Assembly (NCBI RefSeq): GCF_019665765.1
Contig: NZ_CP081150.1
Coordinates: 2,480,001 to 2,544,000 of the forward strand
Source of the DNA: Deefgea tanakiae
Lineage (GTDB): Bacteria; Pseudomonadota; Gammaproteobacteria; Burkholderiales; Chitinibacteraceae
Direction: 5' to 3'
Length of the DNA stretch: 64,000 nucleotides
The notes beneath the pieces are model-generated. The model was not told where the DNA came from. It saw only the letters and a program-made list of their open reading frames with translations, and did no database searches. Positions 40,549 to 49,800 of this stretch are shown here, piece after piece. Each line of letters opens with the position of its first letter. The first letter of the stretch is position 1. Made by a program: the position numbers and the translations under genes.

Positions 40549-41013
40549 ATGTTTCTCAGCCACATCAATCAGCCTTCACGTCCCTTACCTGCGGCACTCA
40601 ATGCCGCATTGGCCTATTTGCGCCATACCGACTTTAGCGAGATGGCGCCCGGTCGCTACGCAATCGATGGCGACAAGATGATTGCCATTGTCCAAACCCC
40701 GCTCACTCAGCCATGGGAAACGGGCATGCCTGAGTTTCATCAGCGCTACATCGATATTCAATATTTGCTCGAAGGCGAAGAAGTCATTGGCTTTTTGCCC
40801 GCCAATCCCCATTTAGAATTAGTCACCGATCAGCTTTCCGAGCGAGATATTGCCTTTGTACACCCACAAGCCAATGAAACACGTTTGGTACTGACTCCTG
40901 GCATGTTTGCTATTTTCTTCCCTGGCGAACTTCATAAGCCATGTCGTGCGCTGAACGAGCCAATGCAGATTAAAAAAGTTGTCATTAAAATCGCAGTAGA
41001 CTTACTCACTTAA
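40549..41013 (+). CDS. YhcH/YjgK/YiaL family (DUF386) protein
   Basis: 154 residues, cupin-like beta barrel. The segment PEFHQRYIDIQYLLEGEEVIG (as FHQRYIDIQYLLEG) is the family hallmark, with HPQANETRLVL and MFAIFFPGELHKPC carrying metal-binding His residues. Members are linked to sugar (sialic acid, hexuronate) catabolism. There is no clear ribosome site. It is 20 bases before lemA but probably functionally separate. Confidence 0.85.
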   Translation: MFLSHINQPSRPLPAALNAALAYLRHTDFSEMAPGRYAIDGDKMIAIVQTPLTQPWETGMPEFHQRYIDIQYLLEGEEVIGFLPANPHLELVTDQLSERDIAFVHPQANETRLVLTPGMFAIFFPGELHKPCRALNEPMQIKKVVIKIAVDLLT

Positions 41014-41033
41014 ACTCACGCGAGATCGCCACT

Positions 41034-41627
41034 ATGAAACGCCTCATCATCACTGCTTTACTTGCCTCTACATTAAGCGGCTGCGGCTACAACGCGCTGC
41101 AAGCCCAAGATGAAACCGTCGCGGCCGCTTGGTCTGAAGTACTCAATCAATACCAACGCCGTGCCGACTTGGTGCCAAATCTAGTGAATGTAGTGAAAGG
41201 CTATGCCGCGCACGAAAAAGAAGTGCTACTGGGCGTGACCGAAGCGCGCGCGAAAGTCGGCAGCATGCAAATCACCCCCGAGTTGGCCAACGACCCTGTC
41301 GCGCTCAAAAACTTCCAAGAAGCCCAATCCGGCATGACCTCGGCCTTGTCGCGTTTGATGGTGGTGGCGGAAAAATATCCCGACCTCAAAGCCAATGAAA
41401 ACTTCCGCGATCTATCGGCACAATTGGAAGGCACTGAAAATCGAATCGCCGTCGCCCGTAATCGTTACATCCAGGACGTCAAAACATTCAACACCACCGC
41501 GCGCTCATTCCCGACCAATCTCACCGCCAAAATGTTTGGCCTTGAGTTAAAACCAAATTTCAGCGTTGAAAATGAAAAAGCCATTTCAGTCGCGCCAAGC
41601 GTTGACTTTAATAGCGAGAAAAAATAA
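41034..41627 (+). CDS. lemA: LemA family lipoprotein
   Basis: 197 residues. The N-terminus has a lipobox (LASTLSGC), then the LemA core: QRRADLVPNLVNVVKGYAAH near residue 40 and ENRIAVARNRYIQDVKTFN followed by the FPTNLTAKMFGL end. LemA proteins form long helical hairpins in the envelope, often beside TPM-domain proteins as here. Cellular role unclear. Confidence 0.92.
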   Translation: MKRLIITALLASTLSGCGYNALQAQDETVAAAWSEVLNQYQRRADLVPNLVNVVKGYAAHEKEVLLGVTEARAKVGSMQITPELANDPVALKNFQEAQSGMTSALSRLMVVAEKYPDLKANENFRDLSAQLEGTENRIAVARNRYIQDVKTFNTTARSFPTNLTAKMFGLELKPNFSVENEKAISVAPSVDFNSEKK

Positions 41628-42517
41628 TGCCGCGCCTTTGCGCCCTACTGTTCACTCTAATGGGTATATTCATCAGCAGCATAATATTTGCTACACATAT
41701 GGCAATACCCAGGCTAGACTCTCGAGTCACTGATTTAACTCAAACGCTTAATGCGGAGCAGATTGCCACGCTCACTCAGCAGCTATCAAGCTTAGAGCAA
41801 GCCAAGGGCAGTCAAATCGCCATTTTGATGGTGCCAACGACGGGCGATGATACGATTGAGCAATACAGTATTCGGGTAACGGATGAGTGGAAATTGGGCC
41901 GCAAAGGCATCGATGATGGCGTGTTGCTGCTGATCGCCAAAGACGATAAAAAAGTTCGGATTGAGGTTGGGCGAGGCTTGGAAGGCGCATTGCCCGATGT
42001 GATCAGTAGCCGAATCATTCGTGAATACATCACGCCTGAATTCAGAAGAAACGATTACGCAGCGGGCATTCAAGCTGGTGTTGATCGAATTAGTAAAGTC
42101 ATTCAAGGCGAGCCACTGCCCGCGCCAATGGCAAATAACAGCTCATCGCAATTTAGAACGATTTTTGGCTTGCAACCGATGATGCTGGTGGGGATACTCT
42201 TTGCAGGATTTATTCTCAGCCAGATTGGCGGTCGCTGGATCGGGCGCGGTGGTGTCGCCGCAGTCAGCGGCTACGCCGCGATCGCAACAGGCACTCCCAT
42301 CATCATGGCGCTGCTACTTGGCATGGGGATGGCCATCGTACTGAGTATTATCTCTAGCCGATTATTTATCGAATTACTCGGCCTAGTACTACGTCATTCA
42401 GCCTCAGGCGGACGAAGTGGTGGCGGATTTAATGGCGGCGGTGGCTTCGGAGGCGGCGGTGGATTTAGCGGCGGAGGCGGTGGTTTTGGTGGTGGCGGCG
42501 CATCGGGAGGATGGTAA
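41627..42517 (+). CDS. TPM-domain (YgcG-like) membrane protein
   Basis: 296 residues. An N-terminal signal/anchor, then a TPM domain (LDSRVTDLTQTLNAEQIATL ... GSQIAILMVPTTGDDTIEQY ... DDGVLLLIAKDDKKVRIEVG), two C-terminal transmembrane segments and a Gly-rich tail (GGGGFGGGGGFSGGGGGFGG) ending in ASGGW. The TPM domain of related proteins is linked to photosystem II repair in plants and to envelope functions in bacteria. The ATG overlaps the lemA stop. Confidence 0.9.
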   Translation: MPRLCALLFTLMGIFISSIIFATHMAIPRLDSRVTDLTQTLNAEQIATLTQQLSSLEQAKGSQIAILMVPTTGDDTIEQYSIRVTDEWKLGRKGIDDGVLLLIAKDDKKVRIEVGRGLEGALPDVISSRIIREYITPEFRRNDYAAGIQAGVDRISKVIQGEPLPAPMANNSSSQFRTIFGLQPMMLVGILFAGFILSQIGGRWIGRGGVAAVSGYAAIATGTPIIMALLLGMGMAIVLSIISSRLFIELLGLVLRHSASGGRSGGGFNGGGGFGGGGGFSGGGGGFGGGGASGGW

Positions 42518-42519
42518 AC

Positions 42520-43023
42520 ATGCAAAAAATGAAACGCTTATGGCTGCATCTGAAGCCCAACCCCTATCGCGCCCAATTTAATCCTGCGCTCGTCGATAAG
42601 CTGAGCGGTTCGATAGCGAGTGCCGAACAAGGCCATCGTGGCGAAATTCGTTTAGTCGTTGAATCCAGCCTGCCCAGTGCACTGATCTGGCAAAACACCA
42701 CGCCCCGCGCCCGTGCCATAGATTGGTTTAGCCAACTGCGCGTCTGGGATACCGAAGGCAATACCGGCATTTTGCTCTACTTGTTACTCGCAGAAAACCA
42801 ACTCGAGCTTGTAGCGGACCGTGGCATCGCCAGCAAAGTTCCGCAGGCGCAATGGGACGCGATCTGCGCCCAACTTCAAATCCATCTGGGGCAAAATGAG
42901 ATTGAAATCGGTTTGAGCACAACAATTAGCCAACTCGGGCAGTTGCTACAAGAACACTTTCCACTCGAAATCGTTCAAGCCAACCCGAATGAATTGTGTA
43001 ATCAACCGGTGATTATCCTTTAA
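42520..43023 (+). CDS. Second TPM-domain protein
   Basis: 167 residues. A diverged TPM domain: LSGSIASAEQGHRGEIRLVVE, GNTGILLYLLLAENQLELVADRG and a C-terminal helix with LLQEHFPL. No signal peptide or membrane segment; so it is cytoplasmic. The ATG at 42520 has GGAGG 9 bases upstream; the ATG at 42511 abuts the same GGAGG. Last of the lemA-TPM-TPM cluster, a common triad. Confidence 0.85.
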   Translation: MQKMKRLWLHLKPNPYRAQFNPALVDKLSGSIASAEQGHRGEIRLVVESSLPSALIWQNTTPRARAIDWFSQLRVWDTEGNTGILLYLLLAENQLELVADRGIASKVPQAQWDAICAQLQIHLGQNEIEIGLSTTISQLGQLLQEHFPLEIVQANPNELCNQPVIIL

Positions 43024-43053
43024 AGAAATACCCCGCAAGATGCGGGGTATTTC
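43024..43053. terminator. Bidirectional terminator between the TPM genes and lapD
   Basis: GAAATACCCCGC, 5-base loop, GCGGGGTATTTC: perfect 12-bp stem; the convergent lapD ends at 43099. Both arms contain AAATACCC. Confidence 0.8.
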
Positions 43054-43098
43054 ATCAAAAGCACCGCATGCGCAGGTTTTAAAACTAGATGTTAATCA

Positions 43099-45069
43099 TC
43101 ATAAACTGCGGGCCTTTTGCCACAATTCAGTACCACCAATCCCAAAGCCCTGCGCACCATCGACACGCAACGTTCCTAACATCGCTTGCTCAGCCGAAGT
43201 TTCTACCGATTTAGCGATAACCTGCAAATCGAGACCATGCGCAATTTTGACGATGGCATCCACGAAAAACTGATTCTCTCTATGTTGATCAATGTCTTTG
43301 CTGAATGATCCATCCACTTTCAAATAATGTACTTTCAGCGTGCTCAGATAAGTAAATGAACCAAAACCACGGCCAAAATTATCAAGCCCAACTAATACAC
43401 CCAACTCTCCGACTTGAGAGATAAATGCACGTAAGTCATCCAGTTGCGCCAGCGCCTCTTGCTCTGGCAATTCAAAGCTAATTTGTTTCGCTAACGCTGG
43501 TTTTTCTTTTAACTGATCGATCAGCCAACTCACAAATTGGGGCTGCGAAATAGACGCAGGGAATAAATTAATCGCCAAGCGCAAAGTGGAATCTTTGGCT
43601 AACTCCTGCATGCACAGTTGAATCACAATTCGATCAAAATCTTGTATTAATCCATGTCGTTTTGCCATTGGCACAAAAAGCCCAGCAGGAATTTGCTCGC
43701 CCAATTCGTCTCGTAACCGCACGAAAACTTCTCGATGAATCAATTGATTTTCAACCGTATTAACAACTTGGGTATACAACTCAATACGTTGAGAATTTAG
43801 AGCCTCTAGCAAAATACCCTTCCAATCAGAAGCAGTCCACGCCCCCATACCACTCGCCTCTTGCGCGGCAAAGAAATGCAGCATATTGGGGCCTTCGCTT
43901 TGTGCCGTGCGCAAGGCCAAATCAACCTCAGACAGCCAATTATTTAAGCTTTGGCCATGATACATTGCGCCGCCGATATGCCCCACGTCTGTAAATGGCG
44001 TCATACCGCGTTCATGTAGACTGACTATGCTATGTGATAATTGAGTCGCCAAATGGTGTGCATTTTCTTGTTCAATGCCCGCAAAAAATGCTGCAAAGGT
44101 ATTACCACTGATCCGCGCCGCAAATGCATCAACGCACGCGCTTTCGGCAACGATTTTTTTGACTAAAGCGCCACTTTCAATCAAAAGCCGATCAACAACT
44201 CTGAATCCTTTTTGGTCATTAATTTCTTTCAAATGGCTAATTTCAAAAAACAATAATGCGCCATGTGTTAATGGCTCATCGGCCTGGATGACTTGTTTCA
44301 CATGCATGTCAAAATAGCGCCGATTCGCGAGTCCCGTCAGCGTGTCCAAATACGCCTCGGCACGCATACGCTCAATACTCGCGGCTTGCTCAGCGAACAT
44401 TTCTTTCACTTTTTGCGTCATGCGATTCATCGCCTGCACCACGCTGCGTAAATCAAGCGTCCACGGTATTTCGCTTTGCTCCGGATATTCCCGATTACAA
44501 ATAGCCATCGCTTGCTGCTCAACTGCTTTGAGTGGCCGTAGTACAAAATGCAAAATGACCACACCCATCGCAAACGTAAATAAAGACGCGCCCAAAAACC
44601 AATACAGCGCATTCAAACTACTCTCCCACAACGAGGCATATGCGATCCCTGGATTGGCTGCAATCGTGATTGTTCCGGCTTGTTGCCAACCGCTGGTCAT
44701 CAAGGCTTCGCCTGTTGGCGTTTCAATATGAAATAAGCGAATAAACCAATCTGGCACTTGATTCACATGCGGTGGAGCAATGCGCTCGATGACAAGTTTT
44801 CCCTCCACATCAACAATCCGAATTTTTCGGTAATAACCACTATCAAACACCGCATCAAGCATACTTTGCACGATGACCTGATTATTTTTATCCATAATCA
44901 AGGGCGACAATTGCATGCCGAGCGATGTCGCGGTGTCTTGTGAAATGGTCGTCAATTGCGCAGTTAAAAACGCACGCGAATTTTGTACGCTAAGGTAAAC
45001 CGTGCCGCAAAACAGCAAGGTAAACAGCAAGATAATCATCAGAATCAACTGTTTGAGCAGTGTCATCAT
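43099..45069 (-). CDS. lapD: LapD-like c-di-GMP receptor (HAMP-GGDEF-EAL, both catalytic domains degenerate)
   Basis: 656 residues. Layout: transmembrane helix (about 8-28), periplasmic output domain (about 29-150), second helix (about 152-172), HAMP, GGDEF-like, EAL-like. The GGDEF motif is degenerate (ARISGNTFAAF) and the EAL motif reads EVFVRL; the other catalytic positions are altered as well (LDNFGRGF for DDFG, AKSVET for AEGVET). So it should bind c-di-GMP without turning it over. LapD senses c-di-GMP in its EAL domain and then holds LapG through the periplasmic domain, sparing the adhesin. It starts 26 bases after lapG. An ATG one codon later (45066) is equally possible. Confidence 0.9.
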   Translation of the reverse strand: MMTLLKQLILMIILLFTLLFCGTVYLSVQNSRAFLTAQLTTISQDTATSLGMQLSPLIMDKNNQVIVQSMLDAVFDSGYYRKIRIVDVEGKLVIERIAPPHVNQVPDWFIRLFHIETPTGEALMTSGWQQAGTITIAANPGIAYASLWESSLNALYWFLGASLFTFAMGVVILHFVLRPLKAVEQQAMAICNREYPEQSEIPWTLDLRSVVQAMNRMTQKVKEMFAEQAASIERMRAEAYLDTLTGLANRRYFDMHVKQVIQADEPLTHGALLFFEISHLKEINDQKGFRVVDRLLIESGALVKKIVAESACVDAFAARISGNTFAAFFAGIEQENAHHLATQLSHSIVSLHERGMTPFTDVGHIGGAMYHGQSLNNWLSEVDLALRTAQSEGPNMLHFFAAQEASGMGAWTASDWKGILLEALNSQRIELYTQVVNTVENQLIHREVFVRLRDELGEQIPAGLFVPMAKRHGLIQDFDRIVIQLCMQELAKDSTLRLAINLFPASISQPQFVSWLIDQLKEKPALAKQISFELPEQEALAQLDDLRAFISQVGELGVLVGLDNFGRGFGSFTYLSTLKVHYLKVDGSFSKDIDQHRENQFFVDAIVKIAHGLDLQVIAKSVETSAEQAMLGTLRVDGAQGFGIGGTELWQKARSL

Positions 45070-45095
45070 GTTCTCCTAAAGCCGCGTAAACGGCA

Positions 45096-45830
45096 TTAAT
45101 CCAGCTCGCGACCACGGCGCGACATGAGTTTATCCCAGTAGCCAATATTATTTTTTCTCGGTGCGGCATTGCCGCTACTACGATCTTTGGCCAGCCACAA
45201 ACCCTGCCCATTAAAACCATATACCGGTGTTAAATCAGGACGCTGCGCGGCGGGACGGATTTCTGGAATTAAATTATCCAATACCAATGGCACAGCGGCA
45301 GGAGTTGGGTAATACGTTAAAACCATATGCGCTAAATTGGTTGGGCCATGCCCAGAGGCTTGTACATAAGTAATCCGCATTTTGCTCTCAGATACGCCCA
45401 AGGCTTGCAGAGAAAAATATTTGGCAATGGCAAAATCTTCACAGTCCCCTCGCCCCTTCACCAGCATTTCAACAGGAGTCGCCCAATAATCTTCTACGCC
45501 CCAATTTTGCGCATCAGATACAAACATAATCCGCTCATTGAAATAGTCGTTCACCAATTTGAGCTTACTCATATCATCGGTTTTTTTGTCGCTAGCGAGC
45601 AAACCCTGCCAGCTTTCTAGGCGTTTTCGCGTATCAGCACCGTACTTGCTTTCGGCTTTTTCAAGCGCTGCGGAGCTAAATTTGAAGGGGTCTTCGCCAA
45701 TACTTTGCGGTAATGCTAAAACAAGAGACAACAGTGCACTGAGGCCAAAGATGAAACGTCGGCAACATGTTCTAGCGGAAAAATGAGCAGTACCTCTCAC
45801 GAAGACGCCCCTAGCAAAGCGGATATACAT
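45096..45830 (-). CDS. lapG: LapG-like periplasmic cysteine protease
   Basis: About 244 residues of the bacterial transglutaminase-like cysteine protease family (DUF920). The catalytic Cys is in KGRGDCEDFAIAKY, the His in NLAHMVLTYY and the Asp in VLDNLIPE. A hydrophobic export segment (FIFGLSALLSLVLALPQS) follows a long basic N-terminus; the true start is uncertain (ATG at 45830 shown; upstream ATG at 45860 and a downstream GTG are possible). LapG cleaves the N-terminal retention module of the adhesin between two Ala residues, causing release from the surface when c-di-GMP is low. It is directly upstream of lapD, the usual pair. Confidence 0.9.
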   Translation of the reverse strand: MYIRFARGVFVRGTAHFSARTCCRRFIFGLSALLSLVLALPQSIGEDPFKFSSAALEKAESKYGADTRKRLESWQGLLASDKKTDDMSKLKLVNDYFNERIMFVSDAQNWGVEDYWATPVEMLVKGRGDCEDFAIAKYFSLQALGVSESKMRITYVQASGHGPTNLAHMVLTYYPTPAAVPLVLDNLIPEIRPAAQRPDLTPVYGFNGQGLWLAKDRSSGNAAPRKNNIGYWDKLMSRRGRELD

Positions 45831-45975
45831 CGGTATGCATTTCAATCCACTAAACAACAAGGAAAAATCATAGTTTTGTTATCTTAGCGGCACAGAAACA
45901 AAACCTACAAAATAAAGCTAGACGTATACAAACAGAAGTCTGAATAAAAATAGCCTCAAAGCAAATACCCGGCCG

Positions 45976-46632
45976 TTATTTTTGCTGATTCAGTAATAGC
46001 GCCAAGTGAATACGATCAGCAACCTGCAGCTTCGAAAAAATAGCCCCTAAATGCGTTTTCACCGTACGATCTGAGATATTTAACTCCCGCGCGATCAGCT
46101 TATTTGAATCACCACGCCCCACTAGATCGGCAATCTTGCGCTCTTGCGGCGTGAGCTGCGTTAAGTTTGGCGAGGCTGCCATAGCAGAATGATGCGCGGT
46201 GTAATGCTGCAACCCTTTCAGCAAAAAAGGTAAAGCCGCATTCGAGACCCAAATTCCACCCCGATGTGTGACGTCAACAATCACGGCTAAGCGTTCGAGC
46301 GATAAATCCGGTGTACAACACGCCCGTACCCCCACTGCCAGCCACGCCAATTCTTCATCAACCGTTAATCGCTCAAACTCCAGCAAGAGTGGCGTCACCT
46401 TCGCCAACCCCATTAAAGCATGCGGCATTAACTGGGCCGAGAATGCCCGCATGTCTAAGACGCAAGATAGCGGAGGTTCAGTCATTAGACGGATTAATTC
46501 ATTCCCATCTTGATAAGACAAAACGGGGCCCTGCACGGCAAGCAAAGTCGTCCAGCGAAACTGAAACTCGCTACTGTTCGAAATCACACAATGCTGTGCT
46601 GCCATATTAGCGATAGCCACCTCACTCGACAT
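45976..46632 (-). CDS. LuxR/FixJ-type transcriptional regulator
   Basis: 218 residues. The C-terminal helix-turn-helix is clear: LTPQERKIADLVGRGDSNKL, IARELNISDRTVKTHLGAIF and SKLQVADRIHLALL. The N-terminal 130 residues look like a diverged receiver (SCVLDMRAFSA in the place of the phospho-acceptor strand) and may not be phosphorylated. AAGG lies 9 bases before the ATG. It is divergent from the giant adhesin gene (177-base gap) and so is the best candidate for its direct regulator. Confidence 0.85.
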   Translation of the reverse strand: MSSEVAIANMAAQHCVISNSSEFQFRWTTLLAVQGPVLSYQDGNELIRLMTEPPLSCVLDMRAFSAQLMPHALMGLAKVTPLLLEFERLTVDEELAWLAVGVRACCTPDLSLERLAVIVDVTHRGGIWVSNAALPFLLKGLQHYTAHHSAMAASPNLTQLTPQERKIADLVGRGDSNKLIARELNISDRTVKTHLGAIFSKLQVADRIHLALLLNQQK

Positions 46633-46743
46633 AGGGTTTTACCTTAGTACCTGGGTAGGATTCATTCCACAGAACGTCAGCATAAAATGATCAGTGAAGC
46701 TATGGGTCTTAGTTTGATCGCTTTAGCTAACTGAACCAGTTTA

Positions 46744-46757
46744 GGTCTATCTCTTGC
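46744..46757 (+). promoter_or_regulatory. Candidate sigma-54 promoter before the adhesin gene
   Basis: GG at 46744-46745 and GC at 46756-46757 with 10 bases between, and an exact TTGCA at -12; the -24 part is otherwise weak. The predicted start is about 40 bases before the ATG. No good -35/-10 pair was seen in the gap. Confidence 0.25.
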
Positions 46758-46809
46758 AGAAAGCCAACAGACAGCAAGTTAGGCAACTATTTGAAAAGTG
46801 AGAATCATC

Positions 46810-49800
46810 ATGGCCAAGCAAATCAACACCCCAGCCGCATCGGTTACCAGTAAAGGCACCGTGACCCAAATCATTGGTGAGGTCAAAGTGACCAGTGCCA
46901 ACGGTGAGACCCGAGTACTGCAAGTGGGTGACAAAATTAATATTGGTGACACGATCCAAACCGGAGCTAATGGTGCGGTGGCCATAGCTTTTGAAGGCGC
47001 AGGACTAATGAGTTTAGGCAACTCAGACTCACTCAGCATCACCGCAGAACTGCTGGCCAACATTCTCAAGCCTGCTGCGAGTGCCGCAGATGATGCCGCA
47101 AAAATTCAAGAATTAATCGCCCAAGGGGCTGACCCGACTCAAGTCGCAGCCGCTTCTGCGGCGGGTGCTGGCGAAGGGGAAAATGCGGGACATAGCGTCG
47201 TAGTCCTCGACTCGCCTAATTCACGAGTCGGGATTGAAACAGGTTTTCCAACCGAAGGGATTTCTGTTTCAGGCTTTAACGAAAATGTTGACCCGCCCTC
47301 TGGAGAGGTTGCGCCCGAAGTAGTCAATACCCCCCCAGTAGCAAGCAACGATAACAGTACTGGTGCAGCCAATGACACTTTAACTACTCTGGAAGATCAG
47401 CCACTAACAATCAACCTAGCGACTTTGCTCGCCAATGATGTTGATGCCGACGGCGATACTTTAACGGTTATTAGCGTACAAGCGGCGGTGAATGGTACCG
47501 TCGCGCTCGTCGATGGCAATGTCGTTTTCACACCCAACCCCAATTACAACGGCCCAGCCAGCTTCACTTATACCGTCACTGACGGCAAAGGTGGCGTGGC
47601 GACGGCGACAGTGAATGTCGGCGTCACACCAGTCAATGACCCGCCCGTTGCCAACAACGACACCAGTGCGACAAACGATGCGCTCACCACGCCTGAAGAT
47701 CAAGCACTGACCATTAATCCAAACACCTTGCTGGCCAATGATGTCGACGTCGATGGCGACACTTTAACCATCACCAGCGTGCAAGCGCCCGTCAACGGTA
47801 CGGTCGCGCTCGTCGATGGCAATGTCGTTTTCACACCCAACCCCAATTACAACGGCCCAGCCAGCTTCACTTATACCGTCACTGACGGCAAAGGTGGCGT
47901 GGCGACGGCGACAGTGAATGTCGGCGTCACACCAGTCAATGACCCGCCCGTTGCCAACAACGACACCAGTGCGACAAACGATGCGCTCACCACGCCTGAA
48001 GATCAAGCACTGACCATTAATCCAAACACCTTGCTGGCCAATGATGTCGACGTCGATGGCGACACTTTAACCATCACCAGCGTGCAAGCGCCCGTCAACG
48101 GTACGGTCGCGCTCGTCGATGGCAATGTCGTTTTCACACCCAACCCCAATTACAACGGCCCAGCCAGCTTCACTTATACCGTCACTGACGGCAAAGGCGG
48201 CGTGGCGACGGCGACTGTGAATGTCGGCGTCACACCAGTCAATGACCCGCCCGTTGCCAACAACGACACCAGTGCGACAAACGATGCGCTCACCACGCCT
48301 GAAGACCAAGCACTGACCATTAATCCAAGCACCTTGCTGGCCAATGATGTCGACGTCGATGGCGACACTTTAACCATCACCAGCGTGCAAGCGCCCGTCA
48401 ACGGTACGGTCGCGCTCGTCGATGGCAATGTCGTTTTCACACCCAACCCCAATTACAACGGCCCAGCCAGCTTCACTTATACCGTCACTGACGGCAAAGG
48501 CGGCGTGGCGACGGCGACTGTGAATGTCGGCGTCACACCAGTCAATGACCCGCCCGTTGCCAACAACGACACCAGTGCGACAAACGATGCGCTCACCACG
48601 CCTGAAGACCAAGCACTGACCATTAATCCAAGCTCCTTGCTGGCCAATGATGTCGACGTCGATGGCGACACTTTAACCATCACCAGCGTGCAAGCGCCCG
48701 TCAACGGTACGGTCGCGCTCGTCGATGGCAATGTCGTTTTCACACCCAACCCCAATTACAACGGCCCAGCCAGCTTCACTTATACCGTCACTGACGGCAA
48801 AGGCGGCGTGGCGACGGCGACAGTGAATGTCGGCGTCATACCAGTCAATGACCCGCCCGTTGCCAACAACGACACCAGTGCGACAAACGATGCGCTCACC
48901 ACGCCTGAAGATCAAGCACTGACCATTAATCCAAACACCTTGCTGGCCAATGATGTCGACGTCGATGGCGACACTTTAACCATCACCAGCGTGCAAGCGC
49001 CCGTCAACGGTACGGTCGCGCTCGTCGATGGCAATGTCGTTTTCACACCCAACCCCAATTACAACGGCCCAGCCAGCTTCACTTATACCGTCACTGACGG
49101 CAAAGGCGGCGTGGCGACGGCGACTGTGAATGTCGGCGTCACACCAGTCAATGACCCGCCCGTTGCCAACAACGACACCAGTGCGACAAACGATGCGCTC
49201 ACCACGCCTGAAGACCAAGCACTGACCATTAATCCAAGCACCTTGCTGGCCAATGATGTCGACGTCGATGGCGACACTTTAACCATCACCAGCGTGCAAG
49301 CGCCCGTCAACGGTACGGTCGCGCTCGTCGATGGCAATGTCGTTTTCACACCCAACCCCAATTACAACGGCCCAGCCAGCTTCACTTATACCGTCACTGA
49401 CGGCAAAGGTGGCGTGGCGACGGCGACTGTGAATGTTGGCGTCACACCAGTGAATGATCCACCTGTCGCGACTGATGACAACAGCACTAGCGCAAACGAT
49501 GATGCCTTGACAACTAGCGAAGATCACCCCCTGATCATCACCCCCGCCACACTACTCAGCAACGATATCGATGTCGATGGCGACACCCTCACCATCATCA
49601 GCGTGCAAGCACCGATGAATGGCACAGTGGCACAGGTTAACGGCAATGTCGTCTTCACCCCAAATGCCAATTACAACGGCCCCGCCAGCTTTACCTATAC
49701 CGTCAGTGATGGCAATGGCGGATTGGCCACTGCGACGGTCAATATTAATGTGACGCCTGTCGGAGAACCTGTGGTTTCAGTGACCGATGAAAATGGCCTC

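Noticed and set aside
47641-49458. Regularly spaced repeats considered as CRISPR
   Set aside because: The unit is 303 bases, coding and in frame, with no spacers and no cas genes.
47461-49527. Series of near-identical 80-codon frames on the minus strand at 303-base spacing
   Set aside because: Antisense shadows of the lapA tandem units.
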